64,000 nt of DNA from Tubiluchus corallicola. Taxonomy: Eukaryota > Priapulida > Priapulimorpha > Priapulimorphida > Tubiluchidae. The number at the start of each line of letters is the position of its first letter. Position 1 is the first letter of the stretch. The stretch covers positions 58,429-122,428 of the forward strand of contig JAQGDQ010000440.1 in the NCBI GenBank assembly GCA_030141605.1. The letters run 5' to 3'. The notes beneath the pieces were generated by a model. It was given only the letters and a program-made list of their open reading frames with translations. It searched no databases and had not been told where the DNA came from. This document shows, piece after piece, positions 1-7,829 of this stretch. A program made the translations under genes and the position numbers.

Positions 1-936
1 TCCGCGTGACAAATCATTGATAGGCGCCGCCATGCCCTGAAGCACCGGACCTACAGCCTCAGCCCCAGCCAACCGCTGCACCAGCTTGTAACCTATATTG
101 CCGGCACCAAGATTGGGGAAAACAAGAACATTGGCCCTACCGGCCACATCACTATCCGGAGCTTTCAGCGCACCCACCTCAGGAACCAGAGCAGCATCAA
201 CCTGCATCTCCCCATCAATCAAAAGCGCAGGAGCCATACCCTTGGCTATACGAGTAGCCTCCTTGACCTTGTCAATAAGCTCGTGGCTGGCACTGTCCCT
301 CGTCGAAAAAGATAACATCGCAACACGAGGCTCAAGACCCACAATAGACCGAGCTGTATTTGCAGTAGTAACAGCAATCTCCGCAAGCTGATTAACATCG
401 GGAATAGGAACAGCTGCACAATCGGCAAAAACAACTATACCGTTATGCCCAAAACTCTTGTCCTTCAAAATCATAATATACGCCCCAGACACCAGACTGA
501 CCCCAGGTGATGTCCTCACAAACTGAAACGCAGGACGCAAAACATTACCCGTAGAGTTAACAGCCCCAGCAACCTCGCCGTCAGCATCACCGCTCTTAAC
601 CATCATGGGACCATAATATAGAGGATCATCAAGCAGATTTAACGCATCATCACGACTAAGACCCTTACCCTTGCGAATATCAACCATCAGGTCGGCATAA
701 CTCTCACGCATACCACAACTCTTGGGATCAACAATATCAACCCCCGTAAGACAAACACCCTCACGCCTAGCAATAGCCTCTATCTCCCCCGGAGAACCCA
801 ACAAAGTTATACGAGCAATTCCCTCCTTCAATATAACCTCTGTCGCTCTCAAAACCCTGACCTCCTCCCCTTCGGGAAGAACGATCATCCTGTCAAGACC
901 TCTTGCACTATCCTTTATCTTATCAAGTAGTTCCAT
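1..936 (-). CDS. pta: phosphate acetyltransferase (Pta), C-terminus cut by window edge
   Basis: Phosphotransacetylase interconverts acetyl-CoA and acetyl phosphate in the cytoplasm, normally with acetate kinase in fermentative ATP production. The reading frame runs on the minus strand from an ATG at 934-936 (MELLDKIKDSARGLDRMIVL) to the first base of the window without a stop, giving 312 residues. Family proteins are about 330-340 residues, so only the last ~20-25 are missing. Family landmarks are the N-terminal IVLPEGEE, a central SGAYIMILKD, VFPNLGAGNIGYKL and, at the edge, APINDLSRG. A partner ackA is not visible and may lie outside the window. The identification is from recognised sequence and is secure. 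Confidence 0.93.
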   Translation of the reverse strand, partial: MELLDKIKDSARGLDRMIVLPEGEEVRVLRATEVILKEGIARITLLGSPGEIEAIARREGVCLTGVDIVDPKSCGMRESYADLMVDIRKGKGLSRDDALNLLDDPLYYGPMMVKSGDADGEVAGAVNSTGNVLRPAFQFVRTSPGVSLVSGAYIMILKDKSFGHNGIVVFADCAAVPIPDVNQLAEIAVTTANTARSIVGLEPRVAMLSFSTRDSASHELIDKVKEATRIAKGMAPALLIDGEMQVDAALVPEVGALKAPDSDVAGRANVLVFPNLGAGNIGYKLVQRLAGAEAVGPVLQGMAAPINDLSRG

Positions 937-1090
937 AACCCTGGTATATCGCAATCATTTTATATTAATACGACTTTTCGAATATAATTATCAATTATAC
1001 CACAAAAATAGCAAAATCGTTCCGTTTTACACATGGGATAAAATCATGTTTATGTAAAATTATTGCAAAAAATCGCTCGCTAAATAAAAT

Positions 1091-1222
1091 AAGGCCTTCC
1101 AAAGCGAAAAGAGCTGACTCAGACGGAAGAAAAACTCAACGATAAAACCACAACTTAATTGGCGTAAATGGAAATCTCAGCGAGAGTGTCAAATAATAAA
1201 AATGTGCTTAACAAAAACCTCA
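1091..1222 (+). repeat. dispersed MITE-like element, degenerate copy
   Basis: About 130 bp beginning AAGGCCTTCCAAAGCG and ending with CTTAACAAAAACCTC. It follows the layout of the best copy at 36128-36260: ends that are inverted versions of each other, an internal GAAGAAAAACTC-like block and a GTAAATG block. It fills most of the gap between pta and the tracrRNA. No coding sequence is seen. Confidence 0.5.
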
Positions 1223-1271
1223 AGCTGTATAATGTTAAAACATCAAAAGCGTAGCTGGTTGGCAGGTAAGC

Positions 1272-1297
1272 AAAAAAAACCCTCGCTAATGCGAGGG
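1272..1297 (-). terminator. intrinsic terminator of the tracrRNA
   Basis: A 7-bp perfect GC-rich stem (1280-1286 with 1291-1297), a four-base loop and an eight-base T run on the minus strand. Confidence 0.9.
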
Positions 1298-1396
1298 TAC
1301 AGGCTATTTTACTAACCTTCGGCATAAAGCCTTATTGTGATAAGAACTCAAATTTAAAAAACTGTTTCTCTCAAAACCGTTTTTTTCTTAGAAACT
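1272..1396 (-). ncRNA. tracrRNA of the type II-C CRISPR-Cas9 system
   Basis: On the minus strand, 1334-1356 read 5'-3' is an anti-repeat: AATTTGAGTTCTTATCACAAT. It pairs with the 5' half of the array repeat through CTCAAAT and TTGTG blocks, with a small internal bulge and G-U wobbles. Next comes a short nexus-like hairpin (1321-1331, GGC/GCC with a five-base loop), a second stem (1302-1317, GGUUA/UAGCC) and an intrinsic terminator. The terminator has a 7-bp perfect stem CCCTCGC/GCGAGGG at 1280-1297 followed by eight U (1279-1272). A promoter lies upstream at 1402-1435. The predicted length is about 125 nt. The gene is divergent from cas9, a common place for tracrRNA in II-C loci. The exact 5' end is inferred. 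Confidence 0.9.
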
Positions 1397-1401
1397 TACG
1401 T

Positions 1402-1435
1402 CAAATATACTACTTTTTTAAAAAAAAAACACAAA
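1402..1435 (-). promoter_or_regulatory. tracrRNA promoter, Bacteroidetes-type
   Basis: On the minus strand, TATATTTG at 1409-1402 matches the Bacteroidetes -7 consensus TAnnTTTG exactly. A TTTG lies 22 nt further upstream (1435-1432) as a -33 element. The expected start of transcription is near 1396, about 40 nt before the anti-repeat. The assignment rests on the consensus match and position. Confidence 0.6.
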
Positions 1436-1578
1436 AAATATGTAATTTTACTTTTAATAATCTTTTTTAAACTAATTTTTTTTAACTACACCTATATTAA
1501 CACATTCGCCTGGAAGGGCCACCTTACTACTAACGAACATACATTTACACACATAAGACAACTCAAACTATCTTCAAT

Positions 1579-4500
1579 ATGGGCACAAAAATTTTAGGAC
1601 TGGACTTAGGCACAAACAGTATCGGATGGGCTGTTATCGATAAAGAGAATGAAAAGATTTTAGATACAGGGGTACGAATATTTCCCGAAGGGCTGGAATT
1701 GAATAGCATCGGAAAAGGAGACAAAGAGCAGTCCAAGAACAAAACACGAAGGGATAATAGGCAGATGCGAAGGCAGTTTTACAGAAAGCGGCTACGCAAA
1801 ATAAAGCTTCTGGAGGCGCTTATAGACCAACAAATGTGCCCTCTTAAACATGACGAACTAAACAGTTGGAAAAAATGGGACAGGCAGGGCAAAGCTGAAG
1901 CCAGAAAATTCCCAAACTCCGAAAAGTTTGCCGAATGGATAAAACTCAACCCATACGACCTGAGGGAAAAAGCTATCACAGAGCAGGTATCCCATTTTGA
2001 ACTGGGAAGGATACTGTACCATATGATACAGAGGCGCGGGTTTCTGAGCAACAGAAAAGAAAAAAAGGACCCGGCATCCATGAAAATATTTACAACAGGA
2101 AACTCCGATGAAAACATCCTGCCGATAAGCAAGACCAAAGAAAAAATAGCAAACTCATCATTGGGCAGCTATCTGAAGAGTATCACCCCTGTCGACGGAG
2201 AACCATTCAGGCAGGTAACCGATGAAAACGGCAGCGACCTAAGGGCAAGGGGGCGATACACCTCCAGGGATATGTACATATCCGAATTTGAGAAAATATG
2301 GCAAACACAAAAAGCCTTCTCCGATATAGACAGGCGTAGTGTGGAGGCCCGAAAAGTGAGAGAGCTAAAAGGAGATATAAACGGAAGCAGAAATCGCAAA
2401 AAAATAGCACACCTATGGGAAAAATACGGAAACAGCAATGTTACCATTGGCGAAAAAGACTCAAAAGGAGTAACAAAAGTAACCACTCTCTCCCGTGTGC
2501 CGCTAAAGCAGTTCCTCGCAGGAAACATTAAGGAGGTGGAGAATGAAAACGGAGAAAAAATGCTTCAGTTCAAAAGCAACGAAAGCGTGCTCTTCTGGCA
2601 ACGCCCGCTACGATCACAAAAAGAGCTGCTCTCCAACTGCAAATATGAAAACCAGCTGCCGGTTATCAATGCCGACGGTAAATACCTGAAAAAATCAAAT
2701 GGGGATATACAGACACGAAGTAAAAAACCGTGTGCCCTGTCACACCCCGAATTTGAACTATTCAGAGCACACAAATTCATAAACAACATAAAGTACGGAA
2801 TAGAAAACAGACCCCTGAACAGGGAGCAGAAAACAGAGGTGCTTGCCCTGATAAACAGCAAAGCAGGAAACTTTAACTTCTCGGAAATACCAAAAAAACT
2901 AAGCCTGACTTACGAAAAATTCAACTACAATGATACGGACAAGGTGCCCGGAAGCACAACCATAAAACAGCTCAAACCACTCTTTGATACCCAGGTGTGG
3001 GAAAACAGCTACAAGGAGATATGGCACTGCTTCTACAACTACGAAGACAGCGATAAGCTGCTGGAAAAACTGCAAAAAGATTACGGCTTTAAAAAGGGGC
3101 TCGATACGGTAGAAAAGATTAACCTCAAGGATGGCTACTGCAACATATCCCTGAAAGCGATACGCAACATGCACCCTTTCCTTGAAAAAGGGTATATGGA
3201 AGACCGTGCAGCAATACTCGGAGGTGTAAAAAACGCCTTCGGCAAAAAATACCTGGACAAATTTAACAACCATGCCGACAGTATAGAGCGTGATATTATC
3301 GACATACTAAACGAAAAAAATGAGGATGGCGAAGCAATTGAAAAAATTAGAGCATATCTGTCGTCACCTATATACAGCTACGGATTCTCGGAAAACGACC
3401 CCCGATTCTCTCACCTCTATCACCACAGCCGGGATATAGAAACAGAAAAAACACTGAGCGAATGGGTGCCTGAGGTGGAAAACCTGAGAAACCCTGTTGT
3501 TCAGCAGGGGATAAATGAGACAAGGAGGCTGGTAAACTCTCTGATGAGAAAGTACCGAAAACAGTTTGGAAAAGAGTTCCGTTTCGACCTGATTAAAGTC
3601 GAAATGGGGAGAGACCTGCGCAACAATAAAAAAGGGAGGCAGGAAATGTATAGAAAAAACAGAGATAACGAAAAGAAAAACGACGAAGCGCGCGAGTGCC
3701 TTCGCAGCCACGGATTACAACCGCTCCGCTCAAACATCCATAAATTCCTGCTGTTTAAAGAGATAGAGGAAAAATCAGGAAAAGCAGCCTGCCCCTATAC
3801 AGGGAAAACCATATCCATAGCCCAGCTGCTCGGAGATCACAACCACAACGACAGTATACAGATAGAACACATAATACCGCGTAGCGTGTCGCTGGACGAC
3901 AGCTTTGGCAACAAAACACTCTGCGAAGCCAACTTCAACAGGGAAAAGGGAGAAAAAACACCCTGGCAGTTCTACTGTGAAAACAGCGACCCCAACCTCT
4001 GGAACGCATCATCATGGGAAGAGGTGAAAGAGCGAGCCTTCAGCCTGCTGCCATACCCCAAAGCAAAGCGCTTTACCTCAAAAAAAGAGCTTGAATCATC
4101 ATCTTTTATCGAGAGACAGCTAAACGACAGCAGATATATTGCAAGAAAGTCTGTAGAGCTACTCTCCCATATATGCGATGATGTAAGAGTGATGCCAGGA
4201 CGACTAACAGCCGAGCTGCGACACCTGTGGGGGCTAAACAGTATACTTCAGCCTGTAAAAAACATAGATAAGCACAGCTTTGACTTTAACAATGACAATG
4301 CCATATCATGCTACTCAGTTGTCAACAAGGAGGATGAGGTGCTGTCTGTACACCCCAAAACAAACCCCCGCCCGGAAACATCCGATAGCGAGATACTCAT
4401 ACCGGGCAGGATATCGAAAAACAGGTTCTCATCAAAACTCTATAAAGTGGAGCTTCAGACACCCGACCTGAAGGACGGAAACTACTGGGCTAAATTTAAA

Positions 4501-6234
4501 GTATCGGGCACGGCAGGGCTGGTTCCCATGTTTAATAAAAAACCCCAGATTGATGAAAAGAGCATTGTCCTCAAAGGCAGTGTTGACAATGAAAAATTTA
4601 AAAGCGACACAATAAAGAATGTAGAAGCAACAGAGCCGGAGGGCAAGTACTGGGCAAGGTTTGAGATCGAAGATAAAAAATTTGAAGAGCCGCAAAAAAG
4701 CAAACAGCCCAGATTCAGCAAAAAAAACCAGATTCTGCTATACGGTACAGTAACCGGGGGTGAGTTCAAAAGCTACATCTACAGATGCAGCACCAACCTT
4801 CCCGATGGCAACTACTGGATAGTACTGACCCTCAACACAGAAAACACAAAGTTTACCCGCATACTAAATGATGCTCCCGAAATAAATGGCAACCAACTGC
4901 TAATCACAGCCACGGTAGACGACTCGGGAGAGCTAAGCGCCGATGAAGACAAGGGCTTCAACATGGAAACATCTGAAGAGTCAGGAAAATACTACGCAAC
5001 ACTGAATATTGAGTCGGCAACGCCCGATCTGCACAAAATGGATAACCCCCCTCCCGAGACGGGCAAAGGGGAAAGAGTTGTAGAGGGAAACATCTGGGCA
5101 GACAGTGACACCGGAGATATCAAATTCGACCCCGTAAAAAACAGGGAAGATCACCGCCACCACGCTATAGATGCAATCACTATAGCACTTACAGAGCGGG
5201 GATTTCTACAACGCCTGAGCACAGAAAACGCCAGAAGAGAGGAGAAAAAACGGGGTAACTTCACAAACAGCACAGAAAAGTACCCCGAACCGTGGCAGGG
5301 GTTTGTGTCGGATGCCAAAAATGCTGTAGAGACCATCCTGACATCTCATAAAAAGAGCTATAAAGGGATCACAAAAAACAGAAAAGGGTACAGCGTGCGA
5401 GGGCCGCTGCACAAAGATACTGTGTATGGCAAAAGGCAGGCTCCCGGCCAGGAAGAAGGCTTTCACCAAAGAGTGAAAATCACCAGCTTGGAAAACAATA
5501 AGCATATAGGTAAAATCGTAGACAAAACCATTCAGAAACTGGTTAGAGACCACCTGCAAGACAAGCTCGGTATCGATGTTGCCAACCCCAAAGGGTTCAA
5601 AATACCCAAAGATGCATTCTTTAAAGATGGAAAGTGGAGGCTCTCCCTCTGCAATAAAAAAGGTGGAGAGAGAGTACCCATAAAGAAGGTGCGCATAAAG
5701 AAAACTATAGGCAATGCAGTTAAGCTAAAATCCGATATAAACCAACACGTTAATCCTCAAAATAACCACCACACACTTATCTATAAAGATAGTGAGGGGA
5801 ACCTGCATGAGGATGTAGTGCTGTTCTGGACAGCAGTGGAAAGAAAGCTCCAAAAAATGCCGGTGTACCAGATGCCCCGGAAAGGTAAAGAGATCGTTAC
5901 AGTTATGGAGATCAACGATATGTTCCTGCTGGGCATATCAGATGAGGAGTTTGAAGCAAACAGGCACAACTATAGATACCTGAGCAAACACCTCTACAGG
6001 GTTCAGAAGTGCTCATCCGGCAACTATAATTTCAGGCACCATCTGGCTTCAACCATCAACAACGATGAACAGCTGGTGCGTATAAGTAGCTTTAAAAGCT
6101 GGGAAAAGGTAAACCCTATCAAAGTAAAAGTAAATGAGCTTGGAGAGATTGTAGAGGCACAGCACAAAGAATGCGGTCAGAGGCGGGTATACTCTGCACA
6201 CCCTCCATCCAAAAAAACCGTCAGCACCATGTAG
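1579..6234 (+). CDS. cas9: CRISPR-associated endonuclease Cas9, large type II-C with an internal tandem-repeat insertion
   Basis: RNA-guided DNA endonuclease, the effector of the locus. It has 1551 residues, long for type II-C. RuvC-I is at the N-terminus (ILGLDLGTNSIGWAV, catalytic D9). An arginine-rich bridge helix follows at about 54-80, RuvC-II near 668-680 (E675 in KVEMGRDL), HNH at about 735-800 (H764 in IEHIIPRS, then NREKGEKTP) and RuvC-III near 1190-1205 (DHRHHAIDA, H1195 and D1198). All nuclease residues are present, so it should be active. Between RLWGLN-type sequence near 883 and RuvC-III lie about 300 extra residues, with four tandem ~55-residue modules at roughly 955-1185. Each module carries a [DE/S]G[NK]Y[WY] motif and, in most, a later I/V-L-x-G-x-V strand. 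The C-terminal ~350 residues should be the PAM-interacting region. cas1 starts 45 nt downstream. The ATG at 1579 is the natural start because RuvC-I begins immediately. Confidence 0.97.
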   Translation: MGTKILGLDLGTNSIGWAVIDKENEKILDTGVRIFPEGLELNSIGKGDKEQSKNKTRRDNRQMRRQFYRKRLRKIKLLEALIDQQMCPLKHDELNSWKKWDRQGKAEARKFPNSEKFAEWIKLNPYDLREKAITEQVSHFELGRILYHMIQRRGFLSNRKEKKDPASMKIFTTGNSDENILPISKTKEKIANSSLGSYLKSITPVDGEPFRQVTDENGSDLRARGRYTSRDMYISEFEKIWQTQKAFSDIDRRSVEARKVRELKGDINGSRNRKKIAHLWEKYGNSNVTIGEKDSKGVTKVTTLSRVPLKQFLAGNIKEVENENGEKMLQFKSNESVLFWQRPLRSQKELLSNCKYENQLPVINADGKYLKKSNGDIQTRSKKPCALSHPEFELFRAHKFINNIKYGIENRPLNREQKTEVLALINSKAGNFNFSEIPKKLSLTYEKFNYNDTDKVPGSTTIKQLKPLFDTQVWENSYKEIWHCFYNYEDSDKLLEKLQKDYGFKKGLDTVEKINLKDGYCNISLKAIRNMHPFLEKGYMEDRAAILGGVKNAFGKKYLDKFNNHADSIERDIIDILNEKNEDGEAIEKIRAYLSSPIYSYGFSENDPRFSHLYHHSRDIETEKTLSEWVPEVENLRNPVVQQGINETRRLVNSLMRKYRKQFGKEFRFDLIKVEMGRDLRNNKKGRQEMYRKNRDNEKKNDEARECLRSHGLQPLRSNIHKFLLFKEIEEKSGKAACPYTGKTISIAQLLGDHNHNDSIQIEHIIPRSVSLDDSFGNKTLCEANFNREKGEKTPWQFYCENSDPNLWNASSWEEVKERAFSLLPYPKAKRFTSKKELESSSFIERQLNDSRYIARKSVELLSHICDDVRVMPGRLTAELRHLWGLNSILQPVKNIDKHSFDFNNDNAISCYSVVNKEDEVLSVHPKTNPRPETSDSEILIPGRISKNRFSSKLYKVELQTPDLKDGNYWAKFKVSGTAGLVPMFNKKPQIDEKSIVLKGSVDNEKFKSDTIKNVEATEPEGKYWARFEIEDKKFEEPQKSKQPRFSKKNQILLYGTVTGGEFKSYIYRCSTNLPDGNYWIVLTLNTENTKFTRILNDAPEINGNQLLITATVDDSGELSADEDKGFNMETSEESGKYYATLNIESATPDLHKMDNPPPETGKGERVVEGNIWADSDTGDIKFDPVKNREDHRHHAIDAITIALTERGFLQRLSTENARREEKKRGNFTNSTEKYPEPWQGFVSDAKNAVETILTSHKKSYKGITKNRKGYSVRGPLHKDTVYGKRQAPGQEEGFHQRVKITSLENNKHIGKIVDKTIQKLVRDHLQDKLGIDVANPKGFKIPKDAFFKDGKWRLSLCNKKGGERVPIKKVRIKKTIGNAVKLKSDINQHVNPQNNHHTLIYKDSEGNLHEDVVLFWTAVERKLQKMPVYQMPRKGKEIVTVMEINDMFLLGISDEEFEANRHNYRYLSKHLYRVQKCSSGNYNFRHHLASTINNDEQLVRISSFKSWEKVNPIKVKVNELGEIVEAQHKECGQRRVYSAHPPSKKTVSTM

Positions 6235-6279
6235 CTGCAACCAACTGTAAAACCCTTAAAACGGAGCTCCGGCCGGATT

Positions 6280-7173
6280 ATGCTTAAACGCACCATTTTC
6301 ATCACAAACCCCGCATATATCAGCACCCGCAATGAGCAGCTGATTATACGGCTCGACAAGCACAAAACAGAGGCTACCATACCTATTGAGGATATAGGCT
6401 TTGTGGTGATGGAGCACCCGCAAACCACCATAACCCTGCCCGCTGCGCAAAAGCTGAATGCAAACAATGTGGCGGTGGTGCTGTGCGATGAAAAACGCCA
6501 CCCCAATGCAATGCTGCTAAACCTCGACGGGCACCACCTGCAGGGAGAGCTATTCAGGCAGCAGATAGCAGCATCCCTGCCCCTGAAAAAACAGCTGTGG
6601 CAACAAACAGTCAGACAGAAGATAAAAAACCAGGCCGGCACGCTCACATCTCTAAACAAAAGTGCCGGGGCGCTACCCTCTTACGCTGCCGGGGTAAAAA
6701 GCGGAGACAGCTCCAACAGGGAGGGGGCTGCAGCAGGAGAGTACTGGAAACGGCTGTTTGGCAATGGGTTTACACGCGACAGATACGGCAGCAACCCAAA
6801 CCCGTTCCTAAACTACGGATACGCCATACTCAGGGCAGCGGTGGCAAGGGCGCTAACAGGCTCAGGACTGCTCCCAACACTCGGCATACACCACCACAAC
6901 AGGTACAACGCATTCTGCCTCGCAGATGATATAATGGAGCCATACCGCCCATTTGTAGACATAGCCGTACACAACCTCTGGAAACCACACCAGAACAGCA
7001 AACAGACCCTCGACAAGCAGATAAAAAAACATCTGCTGCAACTCCTGTCTACAGATGTGGAGATCGGCAATATAAAACGGCCGCTTATGATAGCCCTCTC
7101 CTCTACAACAGCGTCGCTGGCACGCTGCTTCGACGGTAAAGCAAAACAGATAACATACCCCGCAATAAACTAA
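6280..7173 (+). CDS. cas1: CRISPR-associated integrase Cas1
   Basis: Cas1 is the metal-dependent integrase that, with Cas2, inserts new spacers at the leader end of the array. It has 297 residues, normal for type II Cas1. An N-terminal beta domain (about 1-90, with TIPIEDIGFVVME) is followed by the helical catalytic domain. The metal ligands are recognisable as E148 in NREGAAAGEYW, the GIHHHNRYN histidines at 204-206, and E220 in ADDIMEPYRP. It starts 45 nt after cas9 and is followed 13 nt later by cas2, so the three are very probably one transcript. No csn2 or cas4 is present, which makes the locus type II-C. Confidence 0.97.
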   Translation: MLKRTIFITNPAYISTRNEQLIIRLDKHKTEATIPIEDIGFVVMEHPQTTITLPAAQKLNANNVAVVLCDEKRHPNAMLLNLDGHHLQGELFRQQIAASLPLKKQLWQQTVRQKIKNQAGTLTSLNKSAGALPSYAAGVKSGDSSNREGAAAGEYWKRLFGNGFTRDRYGSNPNPFLNYGYAILRAAVARALTGSGLLPTLGIHHHNRYNAFCLADDIMEPYRPFVDIAVHNLWKPHQNSKQTLDKQIKKHLLQLLSTDVEIGNIKRPLMIALSSTTASLARCFDGKAKQITYPAIN

Positions 7174-7186
7174 CATCCCGCCCGGC

Positions 7187-7528
7187 ATGAACTCTTACAA
7201 ACGACTAAACGCATATCACATCATGTGGCTATTTGTACTCTTCGACCTACCAACCACCACCACAAAAGAGCGAAAAGACGCAGCACGGTTCCGCAAAGGC
7301 CTTATACAGGACGGGTTCACCATGATGCAGTTCTCCGTATACACACGCCACTGCGCCAGCAAAGAAAGCAGCGAAATACACATAAAACGTGTAAAGTCGA
7401 TAATACCGGAAAGAGGGAAAATAAGCATACTGTCTATCACCGACAAACAGTACGGCAACATTGTAAACTACTGGGGTGCCAAATCAAAAAAACTGCCCGA
7501 AACACCAAGGCAACTCGAGCTGTTCTGA
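7187..7528 (+). CDS. cas2: CRISPR-associated protein Cas2
   Basis: Small ferredoxin-fold partner of Cas1 in spacer acquisition. It has 113 residues, normal length. The first strand (WLFVLFDLPT, D20) carries the conserved acidic residue. It is followed by a helix with RKGLIQDGF and the QFSVYTRHC strand. It ends in LPETPRQLELF, a tail seen in many type II Cas2 proteins. The ATG at 7187 lies 13 nt after the cas1 stop. The CRISPR leader begins directly after its stop. Confidence 0.95.
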   Translation: MNSYKRLNAYHIMWLFVLFDLPTTTTKERKDAARFRKGLIQDGFTMMQFSVYTRHCASKESSEIHIKRVKSIIPERGKISILSITDKQYGNIVNYWGAKSKKLPETPRQLELF

Positions 7529-7829
7529 CCACAAACAGAAAAGAGAATGAAAAACCTTCTACACCCCCCCAAGCACACCGACACACACCGAAAAAAACCG
7601 GTGAAAACTTTCAGGCCGCTCACGTAAACAGTGATTTACAAAAAGGGGTTCGCAAAAACCTCAGTACGCTGCCCCTTTTCTATTAAAAATTGCTACATTT
7701 ACCCTCCGTTCCTTGACACTAAGGATAGCAAAACTGTAATAAAATCGGATCAGACCGCTTCTGTGTTACCATTTTTCTATAAACAAAATGCAGCACAAGC
7801 CCCGTAGATAGAGGGGTAACTAGCGCGCA
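7529..7829 (+). promoter_or_regulatory. CRISPR leader region
   Basis: These 301 bp between cas2 and the first repeat contain no plausible gene. They should contain the array promoter and Cas1-Cas2 recognition sequence, because the degenerate repeat lies at the other end of the array. A TTGACA at 7711 with TAATAA 18 nt further on is one promoter candidate, and TACATTTA near 7694 is a near match to the Bacteroidetes -7 box. Both are weak. Around 7602-7650 lies a TGAAAACTTTCAGGCCGCTC motif that recurs at 12715, 37638 and 43327. A small stem CCCC/GGGG sits just before repeat 1. Confidence 0.6.

Noticed and set aside
98-391. Plus-strand frame opposite pta
   Set aside because: The minus strand encodes recognisable phosphotransacetylase throughout; this is its shadow.
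1779-6240. Antisense frames inside cas9
   Set aside because: They are shadows of the cas9 frame. No domain or start signal was seen and cas9 itself is complete.
6597-6929. Alternative-frame peptide inside cas1
   Set aside because: Low-complexity, Arg/Gln-rich translation of the cas1 sequence in the wrong frame.
7711-7741. TTGACA-N18-TAATAA as a definite array promoter
   Set aside because: It is a sigma70-like match in an AT-rich Bacteroidota leader and lacks the TAnnTTTG box, so it is mentioned only as a candidate within the leader.
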